A DNA stretch of 5,710 bases from an uncultured Gammaproteobacteria bacterium. GTDB taxonomy: Bacteria > Pseudomonadota > Gammaproteobacteria > Coxiellales > Coxiellaceae. Below, one piece after another: positions 1 through 5,710 of the stretch (position 1 is the stretch's first letter; each line of letters starts with the position of its first letter). The DNA lies in assembly GCA_903870185.1 (NCBI GenBank), contig CAIQCE010000168.1, positions 1-5,710 of the forward strand, written 5' to 3'. The translations under genes and the position numbers were made by a program. The notes beneath the pieces are model-generated. The model had not been told where the DNA came from. It worked only from the letters and a program-made list of their open reading frames with translations, and did not search any database.

Positions 1-140
1 GAATGTGTTTCATGATAAATTTGGTAGGGGAGGGCCACATTCGTAATCATGGTTCCAAAAAATGAAACCATTTGCCCTATGAATAAAAATCCATAATTGC
101 GATTACGAATTAATAACGAAAAATTTTTAAAAAAACCCAT
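1..140 (-). CDS. MFS transporter, N-terminal fragment (runs off left edge)
   Basis: Reading the minus strand from an ATG at 140-138 gives 46 open codons to the window edge, starting MGFFKNFSLLIRNRNYG. A hydrophobic first membrane segment follows at about residues 18-40, with GQMVSFFGTMIT and VALPYQIY. A short basic N-terminus (RNRNYGFLFIGQ) leading into a helix with GxxxSxxG and ending in ALPYQIY is typical of Major Facilitator Superfamily drug or siderophore exporters (MFS_1/MFS_3 type). These are inner-membrane proteins usually of about 400 residues, so roughly nine tenths of the gene lies outside the window. The start overlaps the stop of the upstream amino acid permease as TAATG. There is no good Shine-Dalgarno sequence at normal spacing, so translation probably depends on reinitiation after the permease. 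The substrate cannot be told from this fragment. The family call is fairly secure, the subfamily is not. Confidence 0.8.
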   Translation of the reverse strand, partial: MGFFKNFSLLIRNRNYGFLFIGQMVSFFGTMITNVALPYQIYHETH

Positions 141-1714
141 TATAAAATTTCACTCAACTCTTTTTCTAACAGTGACTCATCATCTCCCGCACTTAAGCCT
201 ACTTTTTGTGAAATGATATACACCAATAAACTTAGCAAGGCGGTAACGCCAAAATCCCATCCAAAAGGAATTAAACTCGTTCCACCGAACGTGCTTAAAT
301 AAGAAACTAAACTGAGGCCAGCAAGATAAGGAATTAACCACCAGCCGCTTGCAAAATGCATATTTAAAACTTCTTTTCGTGATTTCAATCGATAATAAAT
401 TAAAACACCATAACCTAGGATTATTGCAATTATCATTTTGGAAACGACAGGCCATGTGGTCCATAAGATCAAAAGATTGCAAACATAGAATCCTAAAAAG
501 CTTGTGAGATAGGGTGCTGGCACCTTGAAAGGTCTTTTGCGATCTTTCATTTTTTTACGTAATACGCAGAGTGACAAAGGTCCTACTGTATAAGCAAAGA
601 CCAAGGACGAAACTAAGAAGCTCATCATGCCCTGCCAAGTTGGAAATGGCAGAAAGAGTAACATTCCAATTACATAGTTGAGTATTAACATTCGGGCCGG
701 TATTTTGAATCGATTGAGTTTCATCAATCTTTTAGGGAAGTAGCCATTTTGTCCTAAGGCATAACTTAAGCGAGCAGTTGCTCCCGTGAAAATTAATCCA
801 GTTCCATAGGGTGAAATGGCGGCATCGATAAATAAAATCTTTGTCAGCCAAACAGCGCCTAGTGCGGTGGTTAGGCCTGCAAAAGGACCTGCATCTCCCG
901 TAAAGCTTAAGCTTGACCAGCCTTTTGCAAAATCCATAGGATTGAGCGCACCAATAAATGAAATTTGTAGTAGGGTGTAGAGTATGATGCAAATAATTAA
1001 AGCCCCTAAGATCGCGATTGGGATATCACGTTGAGGATTTTTGGCTTCTGCAGCCAGTTGGATTGCAGGGTTATAACCGATGAATGAAAAAATGACACCA
1101 GCCGATGGCAAGGCTGCCAAAATACCTTTGATTCCCATAGGGGCAAAGCCAATTGCGCTGAAATTAGATGGATGAAAATCCATGCAGAGTAAGAGAGTGA
1201 GCGTCACTATTGGCACAAGGAGCTTTAAAACGACGACTAAGTTATTGGTTTTTGATAACAACTGCACCCCAAATAAATTAAGTAGGCACATAATAAACAG
1301 TAAGACCCCGGCGACTCCGATTCCAGGTAGACTTAATAGTGAGACTCCTTCATGTTGATACATGAGCCAAGGCAGATAATTCGTCGCGTAATGAAGTAAG
1401 GCCATTGTTTCAATTGGAGCTACTGCTGTTGCTGCTAACCAGGCAATCCATCCAATAGTGAAGCTTGCTAAGGTTCCATGACTGAACTGTAGAAATCGAA
1501 CTGTGCCCCCAGCGATAGGTAACATAGCGGTCAACTCAGCATAGGTCAGGGCGATAATCATCATCATCGCACCCCCAATCATCCATGAAAGAACAGCAGC
1601 AGGCCCCGCGATTTTAGCCGCAAAAAATGGCCCCAACAGCCAGCCTGAGCCAATAATCCCACCCACTGCACAGAATAATAAACCCACCATACCGATCGAA
1701 CGATTGAATCCCAT
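140..1714 (-). CDS. APC-superfamily amino acid permease
   Basis: This encodes an inner-membrane amino acid permease of 524 residues with about 12-14 hydrophobic helices. The first helix carries the broken-helix Gly motif IIGSGW (residues 20-25) that binds the amino acid backbone in APC transporters. YAELTAMLPIAGG follows at 58-70. The helix-6 signature FSFIGYNP, followed by EAKNPQRDIP, sits at 209-232. TARLSYALGQNGYFPK at 313-328 and RPFKVPAP at 394-401 are also family hallmarks. Two further hydrophobic stretches (about 457-502) follow the usual core, and the tail is acidic. Length and style recall aspartate/glutamate:proton symporters such as Bacillus YveA, but the substrate is inference. 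The reading frame stays open upstream to a TTG at 1771, with ATGs at 1759 and 1747. I chose the ATG at 1714 because GGGAA lies 6 bases upstream and the family N-terminus is short. It is the first gene of a pair with the MFS transporter (1-base overlap). Confidence 0.92.
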   Translation of the reverse strand: MGFNRSIGMVGLLFCAVGGIIGSGWLLGPFFAAKIAGPAAVLSWMIGGAMMMIIALTYAELTAMLPIAGGTVRFLQFSHGTLASFTIGWIAWLAATAVAPIETMALLHYATNYLPWLMYQHEGVSLLSLPGIGVAGVLLFIMCLLNLFGVQLLSKTNNLVVVLKLLVPIVTLTLLLCMDFHPSNFSAIGFAPMGIKGILAALPSAGVIFSFIGYNPAIQLAAEAKNPQRDIPIAILGALIICIILYTLLQISFIGALNPMDFAKGWSSLSFTGDAGPFAGLTTALGAVWLTKILFIDAAISPYGTGLIFTGATARLSYALGQNGYFPKRLMKLNRFKIPARMLILNYVIGMLLFLPFPTWQGMMSFLVSSLVFAYTVGPLSLCVLRKKMKDRKRPFKVPAPYLTSFLGFYVCNLLILWTTWPVVSKMIIAIILGYGVLIYYRLKSRKEVLNMHFASGWWLIPYLAGLSLVSYLSTFGGTSLIPFGWDFGVTALLSLLVYIISQKVGLSAGDDESLLEKELSEIL

Positions 1715-1720
1715 TAGTAT

Positions 1721-1725
1721 TTCCC
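1721..1725 (-). promoter_or_regulatory. Probable ribosome binding site of the permease
   Basis: On the minus strand GGGAA ends 6 bases before the ATG at 1714. None of the upstream in-frame starts (TTG 1771, ATG 1759, ATG 1747) has an equally placed purine-rich site, so this favours the shorter 524-residue protein. The match to the consensus is partial. Confidence 0.45.
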
Positions 1726-1825
1726 AAGTCTTAAATATGAAAATCATGAAGTCTAACATTATCTTGAGCAAAACTGGAAGATAAGGCTCGATATGTGTAT
1801 ATTTTGCAAATTAAAATTTATTTAT

Positions 1826-1830
1826 AGGGG
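1826..1830 (+). promoter_or_regulatory. Ribosome binding site of the DUF1820 gene
   Basis: AGGGG ends 5 bases before the ATG at 1836 but only 2 bases before the in-frame GTG at 1833. The spacing selects ATG 1836 as the start. Confidence 0.55.
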
Positions 1831-1835
1831 TTGTG

Positions 1836-2171
1836 ATGCAGGTTAACGAAGCTATTTATCGGGTTATCTTTACTCAGCAAGGTAAAACCTATGAAATTTA
1901 TGCTCAGTTTATCTCTGAAGAGGGTTTGATGGGCTTTATTGAGGTTGAGGAGCTGATTTTTGCTGATGCCAGCGTATTAATTGATCCTAGTGAGGAGCGA
2001 TTACGGCTCGAATTTACAGATGTTAAACGTTGCTATATTCCAATGCATGCGATTGCCCGAATTGATGAGCTAATGAAATATACCCCTTCTACTAATGAAA
2101 AATTGAAGAAAGCAGACAATATCAGTCATTTCCCTCGAATTCAGAACACTAACCCCAGCAAAACAGAATAA
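1836..2171 (+). CDS. DUF1820 family protein of unknown function
   Basis: This is a small soluble protein of 111 residues (112 if the GTG at 1833 is used), with no signal peptide or membrane segment. I recognise the DUF1820 pattern: an N-terminal beta-rich stretch IYRVIFTQQGKTYEIYA (residues 7-23), GFIEVEELIF at 33-42, the conserved block DPSEERLRLEF at 50-60, and IPMHAIARIDE at 68-78. The family is found mainly in gammaproteobacteria, often near housekeeping genes, and no biochemical role is known to me. The C-terminal 30 residues or so (from about 82) are polar and look disordered. The gene leads the operon and ends 10 bases before nagZ. The nagZ Shine-Dalgarno sequence overlaps its TAA stop. 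Family assignment is from memory of the conserved blocks. Function is unknown. Confidence 0.85.
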   Translation: MQVNEAIYRVIFTQQGKTYEIYAQFISEEGLMGFIEVEELIFADASVLIDPSEERLRLEFTDVKRCYIPMHAIARIDELMKYTPSTNEKLKKADNISHFPRIQNTNPSKTE

Positions 2172-2181
2172 GGAGCTTTTT

Positions 2182-3147
2182 ATGATTAAGGGACAAATCA
2201 TCATCGATATAGCAGGGCATGAGTTAACTCCAGAGGACAGAGAGGTCATCAATCATCCTGCAGTCGCGGGTATCATATTATTTACACGAAATTATCATGA
2301 CAAGGCACAGTTGAAAGCCCTGACCCATTCTATCGCTAAAATTCGCCAACCCTTGATCATTGCTGTAGATCAAGAAGGAGGGCGAGTTCAGCGATTTCGA
2401 GATGAATTCACACGGCTTCCCCCTATGGCTAAATTGGGAGAGCTATACGAACAAGATCCAGAAAAGGCTCGCAAGGAGCTTGTAAAAATGACTCATGTTT
2501 TAGTGAGTGAGCTTTATGAAGTCGGAGTTAACTTAAGTTTAGTGCCTGTTTTAGATTTGAATCATGGCGTGAGTCAAATTATAGGGGATCGAAGCTTTAG
2601 TGCTAAGCCAGAAGTGGTTGTAGAGCTGGCTTCAGTGATGATAGAGACATTGCAGTCTCTGGGGATGCCTGCAACAGGTAAGCATTTTCCAGGGCATGGA
2701 GCAGTAGTGGCTGATTCACACTTAGAGTTGCCCCGGGATGATCGTGATTGGGAGAGTATCCAAAATTCAGATTTAATGCCGTTTACTGCATTGTCGACTC
2801 GTTTAGACGCTGTGATGCCTGCTCATATTGTTTATAGTCAAGTGGATACTGAGCCAGCCGGTTTTTCACGGCATTGGCTAGAAACTATTTTAAGAGCCAA
2901 GCTTGGTTTTAAAGGGGCTGTAATGAGTGATGATTTAACAATGGCAGGGGCTGCTATTGCAGGAAGTTATGCAGAGAGAGCGCATATGGCATTAGAGGCA
3001 GGTTGTGATTTGCTTCCAGTATGTAATAATCGGACGGGTTCAATCGAAGTGCTTGAGTTCATGGAAACCTATAAAAATCTGACTATTAGCTCTAATAGTA
3101 TTAATAGAGCACGTGAATTTATTGAAAAATGCAAGGGGAAAGTGTGA
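2182..3147 (+). CDS. nagZ: Beta-N-acetylhexosaminidase NagZ (glycoside hydrolase family 3)
   Basis: NagZ is a cytoplasmic enzyme of peptidoglycan recycling. It removes N-acetylglucosamine from GlcNAc-1,6-anhydroMurNAc peptides imported from the periplasm, and in AmpC-bearing species its products feed the beta-lactamase induction signal. The 321-residue protein is a single TIM-barrel domain. It shows AVDQEGGRVQR at 61-71, GDRSF at 135-139, and the family loop KHFPGHG at 167-173 with the mobile His/Asp pair of DSH (D178, H180), which acts as general acid/base. MPAHIVY lies at 212-218, and MSDD at 248-251 carries the nucleophile Asp (D250 by alignment in memory to E. coli D248). DLLPVCNNR closes the barrel at 276-284. 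All key residues are present. It is about 20 residues shorter than E. coli NagZ (341), mainly at the C-terminus. A strong AAGGAG, overlapping the upstream stop, lies 6 bases before the ATG. Confidence 0.97.
   Translation: MIKGQIIIDIAGHELTPEDREVINHPAVAGIILFTRNYHDKAQLKALTHSIAKIRQPLIIAVDQEGGRVQRFRDEFTRLPPMAKLGELYEQDPEKARKELVKMTHVLVSELYEVGVNLSLVPVLDLNHGVSQIIGDRSFSAKPEVVVELASVMIETLQSLGMPATGKHFPGHGAVVADSHLELPRDDRDWESIQNSDLMPFTALSTRLDAVMPAHIVYSQVDTEPAGFSRHWLETILRAKLGFKGAVMSDDLTMAGAAIAGSYAERAHMALEAGCDLLPVCNNRTGSIEVLEFMETYKNLTISSNSINRAREFIEKCKGKV
3134..3139 (+). promoter_or_regulatory. Ribosome binding site of the MscS-type channel gene, inside nagZ
   Basis: AGGGGA lies within the last codons of nagZ, 7 bases before the ATG at 3147 and 4 bases before the in-frame GTG at 3144. 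It lies downstream of the ATG at 3129, which therefore cannot use it. The site favours ATG 3147, which overlaps the nagZ stop as TGATG. Confidence 0.6.
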
Positions 3148-4241
3148 TGATGGGAAATCTAACTCAATTCATACATGAAAATCTTTGGATATTGGATATT
3201 CTGTTTATATTAGTAACTGCTACTTTTTTGAGTCAGGTTGAAGGATTGCTATATCGTCGCTTTGTACCGGAATTAGAAAAAACCCATCATGTTTGGATTA
3301 ATGCATTATTTACTGCCCTACGTCTTCCTTTACAATTTTTAATTTGGAGTATAGCAATAACTTATATATTTATTGCATTACCCTTTAACTATACATTTCA
3401 TTTTGATCCACAGGTCTTAGTCGCTCGAAAGCTCTTTTTAATTGTGACAAGTCTTTGGTTTTTTTCTTCTTATATATCTCAAATTGAATTTCAACTACAT
3501 AAGCAAATTGATCATAAAAAGCGGCATATTGATAAAACGACAGTGACAGCTATTTGCCAATTATTACAGGTGATAGCGATTGTCATAGTTGGCCTTACTA
3601 TGATGGAAAGCATGGGCGTCTCAATTTCAGCTATTTTAGCCTTTGGCGGAATGGGAGGTTTGGCAGTTGGTTTTGCTGCTAAAGATACTTTAGCCAATTA
3701 CCTTGGTGGATTAATGATTTTTGTAGATAGACCCTTTTCAGTGGGTGATCACATTCGATTACCTGAGCGAAAAGTAGAGGGAAAAGTAGAGCGAATTGGT
3801 TGGCGCTTGACTCGAATGAGAGCAGAAGATAAGCGTGTCCTCTTTATGCCTAATGGAGAGTTTTCAAGCATCGCGATTGAAAATGTTTCACGCATGACTC
3901 ATCGTCGTATCAAAACTAATTTTTCTATTGATTATGCTGATGTCGAAAAGGTGATTCCAATTCAAACTAAAATTGTTCAAATGCTTAAAGCTCTTCCTGA
4001 TATCGATCAAGATGAGATCATTACTGCGGATTTGCAAGATCTTGTTAACGGTTCTCTTAATTTTACAATTATTGCATATACCACATTAATCGAAACAATA
4101 CCTTACCAGGCATTGGTGCAAAATGTATTATTAAAGACGATGGCTATTATAAATCAGGAAAAGGCTCGACTGACCATAACTAGCACTACTTTATACCTTT
4201 CGGAAGATATTTCCATTAACAAAAAATCACTTGAGAATTAA
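3147..4241 (+). CDS. Mechanosensitive ion channel, MscS family, YnaI-like
   Basis: This is an inner-membrane channel that would open under membrane tension to release solutes during hypo-osmotic shock. The 364-residue protein has about four hydrophobic segments (roughly 13-33, 52-78, 92-111 and 133-152). The MscS pore helix follows at 157-192, Gly/Ala-rich with AILAFGGMGGLAVGFAAKD, then the family signature DRPFSVGD at 194-201. The cytoplasmic beta domain contains EGKVERIGWRLTRM and MPNGEFSS, and an alpha/beta C-terminal domain ends near TLYL (348-351). Five membrane segments and the VEGKVERIGWR and ENVSRMTHRRI blocks are closer to E. coli YnaI (five segments, 343 residues) than to MscS itself (three). 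This subfamily call is from memory. The frame is open from ATG 3129, but ATG 3147 has the better-spaced binding site and sits on the nagZ stop (TGATG), implying translational coupling. Conductance and ion preference cannot be read from sequence. Confidence 0.93.
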   Translation: MMGNLTQFIHENLWILDILFILVTATFLSQVEGLLYRRFVPELEKTHHVWINALFTALRLPLQFLIWSIAITYIFIALPFNYTFHFDPQVLVARKLFLIVTSLWFFSSYISQIEFQLHKQIDHKKRHIDKTTVTAICQLLQVIAIVIVGLTMMESMGVSISAILAFGGMGGLAVGFAAKDTLANYLGGLMIFVDRPFSVGDHIRLPERKVEGKVERIGWRLTRMRAEDKRVLFMPNGEFSSIAIENVSRMTHRRIKTNFSIDYADVEKVIPIQTKIVQMLKALPDIDQDEIITADLQDLVNGSLNFTIIAYTTLIETIPYQALVQNVLLKTMAIINQEKARLTITSTTLYLSEDISINKKSLEN

Positions 4242-4242
4242 T

Positions 4243-4839
4243 ATGCCAGAAAATAATGATTTATTTACACAATCACCCCAAGATATACCCGAGCATATTC
4301 GGGAAGTATTTGCAAAAGCAACCTGCATTTACTCTAAAGCACAAATAGATAAAGCTTTAGATAAAATGGCAGATGAAATTCACGAGGAATTAGCACACGC
4401 TAATCCCATATTTTTATGTGTCGTGATCGGTGGAATTATACCATTGGGAAATTTGTTACCACGATTAGATTTTCCTTTGGAGGTAGATTACATTCATGCG
4501 ACTCGATATCGAGGAAAGATGGTTGGTAAAGAATTGGAATGGAAGGTAACACCTTCCTGTAGCATGAAAAATCGAACTGTTATTATCGTTGATGATATCT
4601 TAGATGGTGGTGTAACTTTGCAAGCCATTGTTGATTATTGTGAAGAACAGGGCGCTAATAAGATTTACACGGCTGTTTTGGTGGATAAGGTTGATGCACG
4701 TTTACCAAGTGGTTTGAAGAAAGCCGATTTTTGTGGATTGGAAATCGAGAATCATTTTGTATTTGGCTTCGGACTCGATTACAAAGAGTACTTACGCAAT
4801 GCTCCAGGAATTTACATGGTAGCACCTGAGCATGAGTAA
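4243..4839 (+). CDS. hpt: Hypoxanthine-guanine phosphoribosyltransferase
   Basis: This cytoplasmic purine-salvage enzyme joins hypoxanthine or guanine to PRPP, giving IMP or GMP and pyrophosphate. The 198-residue protein has a type I phosphoribosyltransferase fold. The PRPP loop VIIVDDILDGGVTL lies at 113-126 with the metal/ribose acidic pair D117-D118. The pyrophosphate loop region VVIGGIIPLGNLL is at 60-72, FPLEVDYIHATRYRG at 77-91, and AVLVDK at 144-149 precedes the purine site. FVFGFGLDYKEYLRN at 172-186 matches the C-terminal F/YVFGxGxDYxxxxRN block of the proteobacterial Hpt subgroup with a VDDILDEG-type loop. Two loop positions differ from what I recall for that subgroup (I62 and G122). 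The ATG at 4243 lies 1 base after the channel gene stop. A TTG at 4231 is also in frame, but GAGA at 4233-4236 sits 6 bases ahead of the ATG, so I prefer the ATG. Its stop abuts that of mfd. Xanthine use is possible but unresolved. Confidence 0.92.
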   Translation: MPENNDLFTQSPQDIPEHIREVFAKATCIYSKAQIDKALDKMADEIHEELAHANPIFLCVVIGGIIPLGNLLPRLDFPLEVDYIHATRYRGKMVGKELEWKVTPSCSMKNRTVIIVDDILDGGVTLQAIVDYCEEQGANKIYTAVLVDKVDARLPSGLKKADFCGLEIENHFVFGFGLDYKEYLRNAPGIYMVAPEHE

Positions 4840-5710
4840 CTAAGTTTTTAGTGACTCGAGTAATTTTTTGACCTGTTGGACTCGTTCGATTCCCTCCTTG
4901 GAGTTAAATTTAAATCGAAGTTTAGTAGCACCTTGCAATTGGTACTCATCAGGTTTCTTTTGAATCAACTCAATTAGTCTTGAAAGGTTAATTTTAGGCT
5001 CAGCTTCAAAATTTAGATATCCAAAATTTCCATGATGTTCAATTTTTCTAATTTTCATTGATTTAGATATTTGCTTCAATTCAGAAATGCTAAGCAAATT
5101 ATCAGCAGCTGGTGGCAATAAACCAAACCGATCGATTAACTCAATTTTTATGTCATCGAGCTCAGACTTTTCTTTAATATCAGCCAAACGTTTATAAAAG
5201 CTTAAGCGAGCTTGAATATCAACAACATAGGTATTCGGCAAGAGGGCAGTTATACCAAGATCCACCTCTGGCCCTAATCTTTCAGGCTTAAGTTCAAGAT
5301 CAAACTTTCGGCCTGATTTTAAAGCTTCTACCGCTTCATCAAGCAACTCCATAAATAAAGTAAAACCAATCGCTTCAATTTGACCACTTTGATCCTCTCC
5401 CAAAAGCTCTCCAGCACCACGAATTTCTAGGTCATGACTCGCGAGATTGAATCCTGCGCCAATTTCATCAAGTTGGGTAATAGCTTCCAATCGTTTTTTG
5501 GAATCAGGGGTTAAGGCTTCCTCAGGTGGCACTAAGAGATAAGCATAGGCTTGATGATGCGAACGTCCAACACGACCTCTTAACTGATGTAATTGAGCCA
5601 AGCCAAATTTATCAGCCCTATTAATAATAATAGTATTTGCAGTTGGAATATCAATTCCAGATTCGATAATGGTGGTCGCAACGAGTACATTGTATTTTTG
5701 ATGATAAAAA
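4840..5710 (-). CDS. mfd: Transcription-repair coupling factor Mfd, C-terminal part (runs off right edge)
   Basis: Mfd is a DNA translocase that pushes stalled RNA polymerase off damaged template and recruits UvrA for nucleotide excision repair. The last 289 residues of a protein usually near 1150 are visible, open to the right edge. They begin with FYHQKYNVLVATTIIESGIDIP, which covers helicase motif V. NRADKFGLAQLHQLRGRVGRS (motif VI, with the arginine finger region) and the RecG-like TRG block follow (LASHDLEIRGAGELLGEDQSG). Next comes the D7 TRCF domain with LLPNTYVVDIQARLSFYKRLADI and IELIDRFGLLP. D7 normally masks the UvrA-binding module by folding back on the N-terminus. The reading frame has no break, and nothing suggests it is non-functional. 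The true start lies outside the window. The gene converges on the operon that ends with the phosphoribosyltransferase, with no base between the two stop codons. Confidence 0.96.
   Translation of the reverse strand, partial: FYHQKYNVLVATTIIESGIDIPTANTIIINRADKFGLAQLHQLRGRVGRSHHQAYAYLLVPPEEALTPDSKKRLEAITQLDEIGAGFNLASHDLEIRGAGELLGEDQSGQIEAIGFTLFMELLDEAVEALKSGRKFDLELKPERLGPEVDLGITALLPNTYVVDIQARLSFYKRLADIKEKSELDDIKIELIDRFGLLPPAADNLLSISELKQISKSMKIRKIEHHGNFGYLNFEAEPKINLSRLIELIQKKPDEYQLQGATKLRFKFNSKEGIERVQQVKKLLESLKT

Larger units (their letters stand above)
1715..1835. promoter_or_regulatory. Divergent intergenic region with weak promoter candidates
   Basis: About 120 AT-rich bases separate the leftward permease and the rightward DUF1820-nagZ operon, so both promoters should lie here. 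Rightward, TATATT at 1798-1803 is a fair -10 element, with only a poor -35 (TGGAAG, 1775-1780) at 17 bp spacing. It would give a leader of about 25-30 bases. Leftward, GATAAT (minus strand, 1763-1758) resembles a -10 and would place the transcript start just ahead of the chosen ATG at 1714, but no good -35 lies upstream of it. No clear operator palindrome or factor site was recognised. The existence of promoters here is inferred from gene orientation, and the exact hexamers are tentative. Confidence 0.35.

Noticed and set aside
39..53. A 15-base stretch identical, as I recall it, to the start of the lacZ-alpha region in pUC vectors (ATTCGTAATCATGGT).
   Set aside because: The match stops after 15 bases and the surrounding sequence is a continuous MFS reading frame, so vector contamination is unlikely.
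39..110. Perfect 10-bp inverted repeat ATTCGTAATC / GATTACGAAT enclosing a second hairpin (ATGGTT...AACCAT), resembling a structured RNA, attC site or small mobile element.
   Set aside because: It lies entirely within the coding start of the MFS transporter on the minus strand, where both arms encode conserved-looking residues. It is most likely a chance repeat in coding DNA.
180..482. Open frames antisense to or out of frame with the genes (for example 180-482, 732-992, 2070-2252 and 3512-3697, all minus strand).
   Set aside because: They overlap strongly supported genes in other frames, have no recognisable domain and no ribosome binding context, and read as shadow translations.
3769..3791. 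Tandem 11-base direct repeat GAAAAGTAGAG with a 12-base period, encoding KVEG-KVER in the MscS-type channel.
   Set aside because: The recalled YnaI sequence has the same length at this position, so it is not an inserted repeat, just similar codons in a charged loop.
4843..4869. Possible terminator hairpin around the palindrome ACTCGAGT followed by a T-run, downstream of hpt.
   Set aside because: The palindrome leaves no usable loop, and longer pairing of TTAGT with AGTAA has a mismatch and only A/T pairs. It also lies inside the mfd coding end.

Overview
This window looks like an ordinary piece of chromosome from an AT-rich gammaproteobacterium. The gene content (DUF1820 protein, NagZ, a YnaI-like MscS channel, a purine phosphoribosyltransferase and Mfd) and the protein style suggest Legionellales (Legionella or a relative). 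That placement rests on recalled protein similarity, not on a search. I see no mobile element, CRISPR array, tRNA, rRNA or convincing riboswitch.

Left part, minus strand (1-1714): a complete APC-superfamily amino acid permease, followed by the first 46 codons of a Major Facilitator Superfamily transporter that runs off the left edge. The permease stop and the MFS start overlap as TAATG, so the two transporters are very likely co-transcribed and translationally coupled. The MFS fragment explains the first 140 bases, which otherwise look non-coding.

Middle, 1715-1835: a divergent, AT-rich intergenic region of about 120 bp that must hold the promoters for the leftward transporter pair and the rightward operon. 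Only weak promoter-like hexamers can be seen there.

Right-centre, plus strand (1836-4839): a compact four-gene operon. The order is DUF1820 protein, nagZ (beta-N-acetylglucosaminidase of cell-wall recycling), a mechanosensitive channel of MscS/YnaI type, and a hypoxanthine-guanine phosphoribosyltransferase. Gaps are 10 bp, a 1-base TGATG overlap, and 1 bp. Muropeptide recycling, osmotic protection and purine salvage are thus on one transcript. The link may be growth-rate housekeeping rather than a shared pathway.

Right edge, minus strand (4840-5710): the last 289 residues of Mfd, the transcription-repair coupling factor. It covers helicase motifs V and VI and the C-terminal D7 domain. Its stop codon directly abuts the stop of the phosphoribosyltransferase gene with no intergenic base, so the two converging transcripts must overlap unless termination happens inside a gene.

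No clearly new biological system was found. The most useful observations are the missed MFS gene start, the coupling of the transporter pair, the tight mixed-function operon, and the zero-gap convergent junction with mfd.
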